In this document: positions 12,203-24,063 of the stretch, piece by piece
Position numbering within the stretch: the first letter of the stretch is position 1
Layout of the letters: every line of letters begins with the position of its first letter
The notes under the pieces: generated by a model
The model's input: the letters and a program-made list of their open reading frames with translations, nothing else
What the model was told of the DNA's origin: nothing
Databases searched by the model: none
Assembly: GCA_027946555.1 (NCBI GenBank)
Contig: JAPEVC010000152.1
Coordinates: 25,504-89,503, forward strand
Origin: Gnomoniopsis sp. IMI 355080
Taxonomy: Eukaryota > Ascomycota > Sordariomycetes > Diaporthales > Gnomoniaceae
DNA: 64,000 nucleotides
Direction of reading: 5' to 3'
Program-made: the position numbers and the translations under genes

Positions 12203-12771
12203 CTAACTGGCGGGAATCACCATGTGGACGGCACCGGGAAGAGCGTCAGAGACGGGCGACCAAGCCAAGACATCACCGTCACGACGCGAGCAATCTAACA
12301 CCTTGAAATCAAGACCAGAGACAACAACGCGCAAGTTTGCAATGCTAGCCTAGGTACCCTGGCCGTCGTGGTCCTCAGCAAAACGAGACTAGCACTAGTG
12401 GATATAGAGCATCAGTCTTATATTATCTATGCTACTATGCACAAGTAGCTGGCTAAGTAGCATGGTGTTGTGTACACCTTCACACGGGGGCCCAGCCAAA
12501 ACAAGGATGACTTACTCCAGAATGGTTCCTCAGGAATATCGTGTTTGCAATTCCAAGCAATACTAACAACCAATGTCAGCTGGACCCCTTATCATATAGT
12601 TGGTATAATATGCTTGCCCTCTTTCACTGGCAGGGCTGGCTACATGATCACTCGGACATAAAACTCCTGGATGCATATCATATCCGGACTGTAGCTCATT
12701 GGCGTCATTCCTCCTGCATCTGCATACCACCCTTCGAAGAGCAGCAGCAGCAACAACAGCAGGGCAGTCAT
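12203..12771 (-). CDS. Candidate small secreted protein, three short exons
   Basis: Built by reading splice signals, because no single ORF covers it. Exon 1 (12728-12771) starts MTALLLLLLLLFEG, a very hydrophobic leader encoded by CTG/TTG repeats, and ends at a gtatgc donor. After an acceptor preceded by a gctgac branch site, exon 2 begins at 12562 and reads CIAWNCKHDIPEEPFW. A perfect gtaagt follows PFW, but the frame also stays open past it to a gtgaag donor near 12484. The last exon (12203-12349) follows cctag and reads ANLRVVVSGLDFKVLDC..., closing with GAVHMVIPAS and TAG. The 12484 donor keeps frame with the last exon and gives about 89 residues. The gtaagt donor keeps frame only with a later acceptor (gtgttag near 12294). 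The coding character of exon 2 and the last exon is good; the exact joins are uncertain. I recognise no family. Confidence 0.38.
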
Positions 12772-15700
12772 GCAAGTGTCCTCCGGGCGCCATCCATCTG
12801 GTGGATTCCACTGGCCCAGCAATACCTAGCCGACATCCAGTCGCGTTTGGTCTTCGGGATCGATGAACCTTGAATTCAATCTTGCAATGCGGCACAATCA
12901 CATCCACCACGCACGAGCACGCAAGTCCAGGCACGTCGGACCCGGGCTGCCCGGCTCATCAGCACCCCTTGGCGCGTTGAGTTGGGCTGAGACTTAGCAG
13001 TATCAGGTAAGTACCGCGTAATCCATAGGAGGCTACTCGGATAGGGAATTAGATTTTTGCAAGCATAACAAAAAGACCCGCCCGCCGCCAGTCAATCTTG
13101 ATTTCCACGGTCAAGTTCCAGAAGTGGTCAGCAGTGCAAGCATGGCTGGCCCTGCTCCACAACAAACCACATCAGCGCAAGTCCAAGTCACAGCAAGGGC
13201 CGCCCCAGCAATCCCCGGCTCCCACCGCCGCCTCTGGTAAAGTGGTGATGAGTTGGCAGAAAAGATCACCACCATAACGCCTCGGCTCTCCGTTATGCGG
13301 ACTCGTGCTCTGAGGCTGGGCGACCCATTGGACCGCCTTTTTACAAGTATCATCGAGATTTGAGACCGAACGTGAAAGCCACCCCTATTTGGCCTTTTCA
13401 CTAATTCAGTCTACTGCAAGCCCGCTGCGCTTTTCAAGTCCACGCTGCAGGGCACTTGAACAGTTCTGTCAAAGTTCTATTATATGCCAGGATACAGATT
13501 TCCTTTTTCTACCAATCCAATTTACTGTCGTCTCACCACCAGGAGGTCAAGGTGCTCACTAGCCTGATGGTGTATTGCGGCTTGCAGGTACTCATCTCAC
13601 CACAGAAAAACATTTGGAACTTGCCCAAAGCCTTTCTGAATTTTGTCACGACATCCGGCCATGCGAGTCTACACGACAGATTATGCAACATAATAGTGAC
13701 CGGCTAGAAGCCGCGCACCAGATTTCCTGGTAAACATCATTTTTTCTCTCCAAAGGAAGCTACCTTCCACTAATGAATCGTATACACGAAGAATATGGAC
13801 TTGGATGTCTCTCTCGACACAACATCAGGACCAATGGCCTAGTTTCCCCCGCATCACACAATGCAACATCCCGAGGTCAGCGAAGGTCACAGTCGCAGAG
13901 CTGAGAAAGCACTAGCTAGACATGTCGTGTGGTCGTGCGCGTCTCCCATCTTGCATCAGAGCCCCGCCCGCCGCTGACGCTCCACCGCAGCAGCAGCTTC
14001 ATCAAAGGTGTCACTGAGATATATTGCTGATGATGGGATGACAAACAAGAGGAGAAAGATCAGTCCTGTGACAGAAAGGTCGGACGGCCACCGCGACATT
14101 TCCTAACGCGGAAGCCACCATGGGGAGAAGCTTAAATCCCAGACAAAAACCACGACTCCGTGATCCGCCACAAACAAATGCCTCCCACGTACACACACAT
14201 ACATAGTACTAGTACGTATGACGGTGGCCGCGAGATCTGGCCCCGAGTATCTTTCTAGACCTTTTGTGTAGTAGTGGACAGTCACCCTTGTCATTGTTAT
14301 TCGCGTGGCGGCCACAGACCATACTTTTGCACGTGTGGAACGCCACAACCACCTAGCCAGCTAGTTTTGACAAGGCATGGCTTGGTTGAAGGACAATATG
14401 CTGTTATTCTCGCGTCTTTTATTAGACCGTAGCTGTCTGTCACATACAAATACTTTCCTACCCCTGCGCGGTAAACGACGATCTCAAAGATGTCGTGAGC
14501 CCGCGCAACGACCCGAATATGGCACGATTGACCCGTTGCATTCCTACATGCCTCGTGGCACAGCTACCACCGCTCCTTCCCAGCGGCCAGAGATCGCTAT
14601 GTGAGAGTCGCACGACGACGGGCAACATACGGTAACGAGGCTCACAGCAGCTGCCAATATGTGCCTACTAGCCACCCAGCCACCCAAGCCAACCATCACT
14701 GCCCCATCCTTCCTACTCTGCAAGTACGGATCCGGAAGTGACGTCCCGACGGATGCCAGCTTCGCAAGGGGAAACAGCAAGCAAAGTTCGGAGTGCAAGT
14801 GCTAGGAACATTCACGCCGCCTGAGATGCCAACTGAGCTAGACCAAGAAGCAGAAGAGAAGGCTTCTTGGTACGTCTGATTGAGTTTGGCTCGTGAATAC
14901 CGAGACACGCCCGTAACAATGTCTCCAACTCTTCCTCTGCCTTGGACAAGACCTGGCCTGCTCGCTTATTCCCTGCAGTCTTCATATTGCATCATGGCCC
15001 AAACTCACCAGGCCCCCGGGCAATTTTCACCAGCCACCGGGGCGGGACCGGGCCCGGACACAACGAAACGGTGCCTTGCAGTAGCTGCGTCCGCGTCTCG
15101 CCGGCCATATTATCATCTAGATCGTCCATCACACTACAGGATCCCATGCAGCTCCCTCTGTGCTCAGGTGATCCGAACCCTTTCTCAGCTCCCAAGATTC
15201 GTACAACGGCTTAATGATTATATACCTTGCCCGACGGCGCGCGACCCACTCCACCATGAAACGCAAGGTCACAGTGCCGAGTGGATCACGGCAAGCAACA
15301 ATAGAAAAGGCGCGCTCTCCCGTCCCGGTACCGATGAGCAGCATCAACACGACCTCGGTGCCCCCACCCGAGAATCAACATGCTGCCGGCCTGACGCTTG
15401 ATTATCCTTCCCGTGCCTGGGCGGCGTCGTACAACCCGACGGATCAGCTTTTGACACACAAAGACCCTCTTGTCAAGCCCCATTGTCTCCCATGTCATTG
15501 CATTGTTATTGAGTAGTTCCGAAGACTTGTCTTGCCAAGGTAATCGGTAGCGAGCAGCAAGACTCAACCTGGAAGTCTCCATTCAGCAAAAGCCCGAGCG
15601 GTGGAGCCACTCATCTCCCCATCCCGCATCCCACCTCCCCCGCCAACCTGTTGTTTCGTGATAGAATTTGTGGAGAAGTCCATGCAACGCTCCTTAAAAT

Positions 15701-15954
15701 CACCCGGGTCCGAATGGCTACCCCATAAGATGTATGTCAGCCGGGACTATTACCGCTCTGGGCTGGGTGAAGGCCTGTGCGGGGTACTGAAAGGACTAAA
15801 TAGCCTCGTGGCTGGTTTTTACGCAAAGCACTTTGGCGGCCGCTGTGGCGCCACCGCCTCACTGCATCAGGTAATTTGTGTACATCCTTCTCTGCAGGGA
15901 ATACCATAGGAAGCCAACTGCACAAGCACACAATAGCAGGCTGGCGGACTGGGC

Positions 15955-15956
<2 letters not shown>

Positions 15957-15996
<40 letters not shown>
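15957..15996. repeat. (CTGG)10 tetranucleotide microsatellite
   Basis: Ten perfect tandem copies of CTGG. The repeat creates spurious GWLA or PASQ repeats in several overlapping frames on both strands. Flanking sequence (ggctggcaagc near 16090) shows degenerate extra CTGG units. Confidence 0.95.
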
Positions 15997-18900
15997 GCGA
16001 GACCAAGGGCAGCAAGGGAGGAAAGCATGCGATATGCGCTTCTGCAAGCTGCATGCATATGTGCAGCATGCAGGCCAGGCAGGCAGCAGGCTGGCAAGCG
16101 GCTAAGAAACGCTCTGCTTCAGAAGTCGTACATCAGGCCAACGAGAAAGTTTCCATGCCAACGGGTGTCTTTATTTGTAGACATCGCCGCCGCCGCTGTG
16201 TTGGTGTCTCAGCTGGAGTCGAAGCATGGCGGCTGGGTGGCTCCATCATAAGCAATCACTTTGTTTTCAGGCCCCTATTTACCTACGCGAGCAGGTTGCC
16301 GGACTTCCGGGCAGCCGGGGCGGAGGAGAGAACAAGCACCCTGGCGCCGCGCAACTGTCCCTCAGCAAAGATCGGCGCTGAACTCGGGTCCGTGGGCCTC
16401 TGGGGCGTGTGTCTTTTCCCGGAGAATAAGAAGAATTTAAAGTTGCCAAGGGCTAATCGCGATCAACAAGCGGTTAGGTCCCAAAATCCCAAGGGTTTGT
16501 TTAGGTTCGAAACGAACGTTTTTGCGAGTCTGTGCGCTGGACCAAGAAGAGCTCTTGCAACCATACATGGTTTTCGCCGTGACGATTTGTCTGAAGTACA
16601 TCAGCTCTGTGAGGCTGAGGTTGTTGCACGCTTTGCGTCGGCATACAGATAGATGGTCTGGACAAGACTTGCCGATCATGCCTCCTGAAGGATGCGCATT
16701 TCATTTTGAGCCTCATCGCTTGCTGGTGTGGAGTCGAACTCCACTCTGGAAAAAGCACTACGTACTATGTAGATGCTAAAGTTAGAATGTGGGCATCCAT
16801 TCCTTCTGAGTTGAGAAAAGGAAGTCGAAGCCTTGCAAAGTCATCCTTCTCTGCGACGCGAAAACCTTTCGATATGAAATCACCCATGCCCTTCCGGGCG
16901 TCGAAAGACTTCGGAGTCTAGACCGCCGATGGGCCTGCATGGACGCGCGGGCAATATCTGGGCGTACTCGACATCGGTAAGTCTTGAAACAAACTGGCAA
17001 ACTGTGCTGAGACTCTATCAGGTTGGTTTCATGTGATCCGGAGGCGAATTTGATCAATGAGTACTATGGTATACATGGCATGTGTGCTCTGTGATTGTGG
17101 AGTTGCAACAAGCTTTCGCTCGTTCCGCTTCCCAGACCGAGAGTCCGTGGTCGGAGGGTGGTCAGTGATCAAGACAGTTGATCGTCGAGGTGCGACGAGC
17201 CCCAACTGCACCGAACATTAGACGAAGCTTATCAGACCCTGAAGCTACTATGTACCCGGTCAACGGAAGCACGGTGTCAGGTCAAATATCGACTTTGACC
17301 ACCGGATTGGTCAATTGAGTGTTGACCAGCTCGTGAGCGAAGACAGAGCAGCCAGGGTCCCTACAAGTAATGAGGTAATAAACGGCCGGGAAGCTCACCA
17401 CAGATCAAGGACCGAGGCAGGAGAGAGGCACGCCAAGATACGAGTGTGCTGATATGAGACAATAGTTTCTTGATGATCAACGACACATTGAGCAACTGTA
17501 TGCAGTATTTGAGGCGGGTGTTAATGTCGACGAGACAAACCCCGCAGTTCATACGAGGTCGAGGAGAATAGCCGAATATGCTGGCCTCCATAAGCATCTC
17601 AGCATTCGACAAGGGATCCTGCTGAGATCTTGGCTGGATATCCGGCAGACTGGATGAGCGAGCACAAAAATAGCAAGTCTTTTGCAGGGCGGCCAGACGT
17701 GCAGCTCGCAAATGCAACTCTGCAACACTTGCTGTCATGATGAGCCAATGACAACAGAGGCACAGTATTGAGATTGTGGCGCCGACCGGTGGATCTGAAG
17801 CCGACGAGCACTAATAGAGCAGGCCGATGCAGGGGCACTCTCAGTCATTGGTCAGACAATAGACGCGGGGACCCTGATCGACGCGGCTACCATAAACAGC
17901 ACGCAGTACACACGCGACCAGCACGCAATGTTTACCCCAATTCCAGGACCCTCTGTGTCTTCCGCCGCATGTCCATGTACTTGTTTTCTGGATGCCAGCA
18001 TGCGCTGTGGGCAAGAACAACCACGATGCAGAGCGACCAAGTGCCAGGACTGCGGTGGCCAAAGCGCAATTGGTAATCAAGGCCAAAATAATGCAGCCTG
18101 GACTGGTTACCTAAGTACTGTACATAGTCATACTCAGTTTGTACGGGAAGAAGCCCATTCAGCAAGTGTCACATGTAAACGGATCAAAAGCCCAATATCA
18201 GATGCCTTCGTCACCTTGATCAGCGCCAGCTAATTTGATTGCTCCGGCAGAAAGGCCGTTTCGATAGTCAGCGTGTGGGAAGCTCAGTTTTCTTGACAAA
18301 TATCGTACGTTGCATCCGAATTGGTCAGAGCTGTCAACCAAGATCAGTCAATTGACTTGAACGAAATGCATTCAATGGCGCAGGTCCCTGCTTCTTAGCT
18401 TGCTTGCATGTGTCGACGATTGGGTCATATTAAACCCAGGTAGACGGGTCTCAAATCGATTATCGGAATAGATCATGGAACTGGAACCGTTACATAGGGT
18501 GCTCTTGGTTGATGCTGGCAGGCTGGATGGGGCCAAGAGTGTTCGTGGAATTAGATTTCCTTGCCTTTTCGCCAAACTGGCCAATGAAACAAGGAAACAG
18601 GGCTGGTGCGGCTACTTCAACCCACAGCCGCGCCATACCTATTTGGGCTAGCTTGGCGTGGGGCGATTAGCTCTCAAACTCAACTTCAACTCATGATTCT
18701 TGTTGCTCGTAGCTTCGGCTGGACTTGGTTATCACCGCCGTCTCAATCATTGTCACTTCGGGATCACAGACAATCGACCACTGAAACGTTGAAGGTTGGG
18801 GCTCGAGTTCCATCGTTAGAGCCTCCACACCGCTTCTCCCCACGGCAATTCCAATACGAACTGATTCTAGGCCAAGCTCCTCACTCAGCCTGCCCGCCCG

Positions 18901-19228
18901 CACTATCGGTTGCCCGTGAGAAGGATTGTTGTTACTCATCGGTGCTTGCAAAGGAGGTGATCGACAAAGGTTTCTCCTCGGACTCCGGATAGGCTTGGAC
19001 CAAAACACCAGGGTTCAGTCACCAGAGACCAGGACCAATCTCAGCTCCTGCAGCTCGCAACTCGTCTAAACGTCGCTCACGTCACTCTTTCGATCCCACC
19101 CGTCCAAGGGGAGAAACCGTGACATCAATTCCCTAAACCTTGTCATATTGTGGCGGTCCCAACTTGAGCCATCACTGGTCTAACGCATCCGCGGGACAAG
19201 CAGTTTTATCTAACCAAGAATCACTGTT

Positions 19229-19240
19229 CCCCCCCCCCCC
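19229..19240 (+). repeat. Poly-C run (12 C) in the leader of the Gcn20-type gene
   Basis: Twelve consecutive C lie 20 bases upstream of the start codon at 19261, probably within the 5' untranslated region. Such a run may vary in length between strains. Confidence 0.9.
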
Positions 19241-19260
19241 AACGCGCACCAGTCCCAACA

Positions 19261-21574
19261 ATGGAGTCCGAAATCAGAGCCATCCTGCCAAACGTAGACC
19301 CGGTGGTCTCCGAGTACTCGGCCGGCTATCTGACACATGCCTCCACCTCCTGGTCCGGAGACGAGGACCAGGCCGGCCCATCCCCTTTAGCTGAGGCCGC
19401 TTTCGTAATAACGGAGATCCTTGTGTCCGCTGCCGGGAATTCCGACGACACGACACAAGACAAGATCAAGCAGCTGGTCGAGAAATGGGTCGAAAAGTAT
19501 GAAAAGGCTAACGGCCTCTTGGAGAGGAAGGGTCCCTCGGTTCGGAGGCTTGACCAGTCTTTTCAGGTCGGCGCTCAGAACAATGTGTCGTCGACCTTGG
19601 CCGTGGCCACCGGGGCTGTGGACCTCGAGGCTGCCAATGCCAGGAAGGTAGAATCAAAGGTTGACCGCAAGAAGCTTGAGAAAGCTGAGCGCAAGATCGC
19701 TGCCAAGCAACAGAAGAAGACTTTCAAGACCGTTGAGTACGAAGCTTCGCGTTTGCTTGATATGCCGGACGATACGCAGTCTTACGAGGAATTTTACATG
19801 GCTGTCAATCCTCTGCAGACTGGCGCGTCTGGTGGCAAGTCCAAGGACATCAAGATCGACAACATTGATGTGTCCATTGGCGGTTTGCGAATTTTGGCCG
19901 ACACTACTTTGACGTTGGCATATGGTCATCGCTATGGTCTGGTTGGTAACAACGGTATTGGTAAATCTACATTGCTTCGGGCCCTCGCTCGCAGAGAAGT
20001 CCCCATCCCAACACACATTTCTATTCTTCACGTCGAGCAAGAGATTACTGGTGACGATACGCCTGCGCTTCAGGCTGTTCTTGATGCCGATGTCTGGCGG
20101 AAGATCCTGCTCAAGGATGAAGTTGTAAGTACTCCGCGTTGGATGAGTCTGGCTGTTCCGGCGCTCACAATAGAATTAGGAAACCTCCGCCAAGCTCGCA
20201 GAGATCGAATCTCAGCGTGCCACAATGGCAGACACCTCAGCAGACGCGGCCAAGTTGGACCGCGATCGCGAGGCACTGGACCAAAAGCTCACCGACGTTC
20301 AGGCCAAGCTTGCGGAGATGGAGTCAGACAAGGCCGAGTCAAGAGCTGCCAGCATACTCGCTGGTCTGGGTTTCTCACCCGAGCGGCAACAGTTCGCCAC
20401 CAAGACCTTCTCCGGAGGTTGGCGTATGCGTCTCGCTCTGGCTAGAGCACTGTTTTGCGAACCTGATTTGCTACTTCTCGACGAACCGTCCAACATGTTG
20501 GACGTCCCCTCTATCACGTTCCTCTCTAACTACCTTCAGGGTTACCCCAGTACGGTTCTGGTCGTCTCTCACGACAGAGCTTTCTTGGATGAAGTGGCTA
20601 CAGACATCATCCACCAGCACTCCGAGCGTCTTGATTACTACCGCGGCGCCAACTTTGCCTCGTTCTATGCCACCAAGGAAGAACGGAAGAAGACGGCAAA
20701 GCGCGAGTATGAGAAACAGATGGCGGAGCGTGCACACTTGCAAGCCTTCATCGACAAATTCCGCTACAACGCAGCCAAGTCTTCCGAAGCCCAATCGCGT
20801 ATCAAGAAGCTTGAGCGCATGCCCGTGCTCGAGGCACCTGAGACGGAGTACAGCGTGCACTTTAAATTCCCTGATGTTGAGAAGATGTCGCCGCCCATCA
20901 TCCAGATGAGTGGCGTCACCTTCGGCTACAGTCCCGACAAAGTTCTGCTCCGCAACGTTGACCTTGACGTCCAGCTCGACTCTCGTATTGGCATCGTCGG
21001 TCCCAACGGTGCGGGTAAGACAACAGTGCTCAAGCTCCTCATCAACAAATTGCAGCCGCTGTCCGGTATCATCTCGCAAAACCCCCGTCTGCGCGTTGGG
21101 TTCTTTGCCCAGCACCACGTCGACGCGCTCGATCTCACCACGTCCGCCGTCTCGTTCATGGCCAAGATGTACCCCGGTAAGAAGGATGAGGAGTACCGGC
21201 ATACGCTCGGCGCGTTCGGTATCACGGGCACTACCGGCTTGCAGAAGATGGAACTGCTGTCTGGTGGTCAGAAATCCCGTGTCGCTTTCGCCTGCCTCGC
21301 GTTAACAAACCCTCACATCCTTGTGCTTGACGAGCCGTCTAATCATCTTGATATTGAGGCTATGGACGCATTGTCTGAGGCCTTGCAGCAGTTCCAGGGT
21401 GGTGTACTTATGGTCTCTCACGACGTCACGATGCTGCAGACTGTGTGTACGAGTTTGTGGGTTTGCGATGGTGGTACAGTGGAGAAATTTGATGGAACCG
21501 TGGCAGATTATAAAAAGAGGATCACGGCGCAGGCTGAGGCCTTGGGTCAGAATGGTGTCGTTGCGAAGCATTAG
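19261..21574 (+). CDS. GCN20: ABC-F ATPase, Gcn20 homologue, 752 aa
   Basis: Soluble ABC-F protein without membrane segments. Yeast Gcn20 binds Gcn1 on ribosomes and helps activate the eIF2 kinase Gcn2 under amino-acid starvation. Exons 19261-20124 and 20180-21574, intron 55 nt (gtaagt...ttag). The 752-residue product equals the length of yeast Gcn20. The N-terminal ~200 residues (charged; KIAAKQQKKT) form the Gcn1-binding type region. ABC domain 1 has a P-loop GNNGIGKST (~229), signature FSGGWRMRLALARAL (~364) and Walker B LLLLDEPSNMLD (~385). The linker is charged and helical. ABC domain 2 has P-loop GPNGAGKTT (~561), signature LSGGQKSRVAFA (~647) and Walker B LVLDEPSNHLD (~668). Both ATP sites look intact. 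The first ABC domain is split by the intron just after ILLKDEV. Confidence 0.96.
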
Positions 21575-23207
21575 ATGTGGTAATCAGTGTCTTCATATTG
21601 CGAAAGAGATAAACAAAAAACGCAGATTATGTGAAACCATTTTGCCTACCAGCAACCTTCACCGCGGTGGAACTGGGTTAGTGAGCATGTCATTCAGCAA
21701 CTGACTGAAGATGTGAGGACGGCTGCTCATCCCGTATCAGCTATTCCGGCACTAATTCTTCTTCATGACAGAGGAAAAAAGCCAGCATGACGACGATGTA
21801 TTGTATCTGTCGAAATGTTCTATCTCTAGGGACAACTTTCTCAGCATTCTGGGCATGGAGTCAACACATCCGAGGTGATCCGGCAGACTTTTGGATCACG
21901 AAGAGTCTCTGAACGCGGGCTACCTAGGTACACATCCGCTTCAAGTTGTACCGTAAACGCTGCATTTCGCTTGAATGCTTGCAAGCAATCTGAGCATCCT
22001 CTTCATCATGGGATTTCTCATCTAGACCAGTTTCGTCAATAGAATCCCCTCATGCTGGGGATCCTCACCACCCTCACTATTGTTAGAAGACGAGTTCAAC
22101 GAAACCTTTCCATTATCCTCGCTTCGACAATTCGCTCCACTTTGCCGACAGAATTGCCATATCAATAACGTCTGCCTTTGTCAGCCTCAAAGCTGTGCCC
22201 CACTGCCTTCCAGCATATCTAGTCTCTACGGCTCTATGCCCTATGGACAGCCTTTCGCATGGTGTGCATGTACTACTCATACCACTGTAGGCCACGCACG
22301 CGGTTCTGCCTTGTCTGGGTTTGATGTACCTGCGATTTCGAGCCCCGCAGCGTTGAGCTCACGACACAGTCCTTTACTTTCTTGACTGGGCTATATGCAC
22401 TTTTACTTTTCCTCAGATCTCACTATAGGAGAGCCTCTGCATGGTCGAGTCGTAGTATGTAGTCATCAAGTACTGCGTATAATATTCCATCACGAAGCTC
22501 TGAGTCGATGGGCCAGTGGTTTCCTTGGTGGATGCGATAGCCTGGCTCTTCCGGCCAGAGGGGCACGAATTTTCTTAATGGGTTGCGGTCAGGAGAGCAT
22601 GTTGGCGTGTTGAAGGGGACTTGGTACTGCTTTCGTCCATTCGTTCGAGGGCGGTGGTGTTCGTTGAATATAGTGGCTCTCCCGAATTGCCTTTCGGTCC
22701 TATCGAAGCAAAGGAGGAACAAAGGCAGCCCTGGAGGGGTATTTTCGAGAGAGTGGAACGAGAATACGATCAGCGAAAAAGACACAGTAAATAAGGTCAG
22801 GTATGGGCTACTGGTAGGACATGACCATGACCCAATCTTGTGTGATTTAGGTAGGTGCAGATGGGCCACCTAGGTAATGCTGAACCGAATACTCTAATGC
22901 TGCTCGTGGTCAAACGCGCTCCGTGATTGCGCAAGTAGTCCTTGACTTGATATTCAGGTAAACTGGGATGCTAGCAGTTCAATGACAAGCTTCTCAATAA
23001 GCTGCAGTATCCATGAACTCTGTGGCTTACTGATATAGGACAAGAATGGTGACGAAAAGCTGGACAGTCTTTATGAATAACAGTGGAGGCAATTGCATTA
23101 ACTCAAGGATTGTGCGTTCTTCTGACATAGTTCATCGCTTGAGAGAACTTTAGAAGGTTGGAAGTTGGAATATTGTTGATAGATACGCACTAGCAAAACA
23201 TGAGAAG

Positions 23208-23231
23208 AAAAAAAAAAAAAAGGGGGGGGGG
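23208..23231 (+). repeat. A14-G10 homopolymer junction
   Basis: Fourteen A followed directly by ten G, then a single T and more G. This is simple sequence in a gene-free stretch. An A tract can be the tail of an old retroposed copy, but nothing coding or repeat-like is visible beside it. Confidence 0.85.
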
Positions 23232-24049
23232 TGGGATCTGGGCATTACATATATCCTCCAGTTTTGGCAGAAAGAACGTTCACAAACCAAGACGAAGTTG
23301 AAAGCTGTCCTGATACCTGTATACCGGAGGCCAAGAGATTCGACAAACCCCAATGTGACTGACTAGGGAAACTGGAAGTGAGGCTATCATTTCATCTTTC
23401 ATCGTTCACGCGGTAAGTAATAGCTAGGTAACGTGTCGAAATGAGAGTTGTCGCGTCAAAATTGAAAAGACATTGGCAAAACTAACATCGAAGGAGACAG
23501 AAATGTGATATTTATCTGATTGATGAGTCTATTTGAAAGCAAGCTTGAAAAATGCTTCTCGCTGCCTGATGATGTTCAGTATGCAATGGATGGGATTTTC
23601 ATGTACACGCACATGATTTGACTACACGGAGATACGGTAGACGCGATGTTAATGCCACTGAGCTTACATACATCCTGGAGGACACGAGGATACAGTTGGA
23701 TCAGGTTCATATCCTGCCATTTGAATGAATGTTCCAGAGTCAAGACCCAACTGCCCTGAGATCTCACAAGAAGGTACTTCAAGTACAGCTGAAACATATA
23801 CCTTTCCTTAAGGAGCTGGAGAAAGTTTACCTAAATCCAAAATCGCCCCTCAATCATACACAATTAGATATTCAATCTGCTAGCTTGACTCGGCATACTT
23901 TCCTAGTTGATACTTTGATATGGTAAGTTGTAGCGTCTCTGATTGGATTTATCCCTCATCTGAACGTGACCTAATAAATTCAGTGGCGTTTGCAAAATGT
24001 GCGGCTTTGCAATTGTCATCAATTGGAAATCACGGGGTTCTCCTTCCTG

Positions 24050-24063
24050 CCTACCTAGGTAGG
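24050..24063. repeat. Perfect 14-bp palindrome CCTACCTAGGTAGG
   Basis: One of many palindromes with the core ACCTAGGT scattered through gaps between genes in this window (see the finding on this motif). Here it is followed by a further TAGGT unit. Confidence 0.85.

Larger units (their letters stand above)
12772..19260. other. Long gene-poor intergenic region
   Basis: About 6.5 kb in which I support no gene. ORFs up to 258 codons occur, but they have mixed composition, lie opposite one another or cross the CTGG microsatellite, and show no domain-like patterns. The last ~300 bases are the promoter and leader of the Gcn20-type gene. Confidence 0.5.

Noticed and set aside
14880..15401. 173-codon plus-strand ORF
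   Set aside because: Pro/Arg/His-rich with no hydrophobic core, and overlapping ORFs in other frames look equally plausible.
15876..16652. 258-codon ORF with GWLA repeats
   Set aside because: The repeat is the CTGG microsatellite read in frame. The remainder has no family features, and equal-sized repeat ORFs occur on the other strand.
17361..17738. 125-codon minus-strand ORF with several Cys
   Set aside because: No signal peptide, no splice context and no resemblance to a known family; probably chance.
20471..21202. 243-codon minus-strand ORF inside the Gcn20 gene
   Set aside because: Mirror frame of the ABC domains; residues track the codon bias of the real gene.
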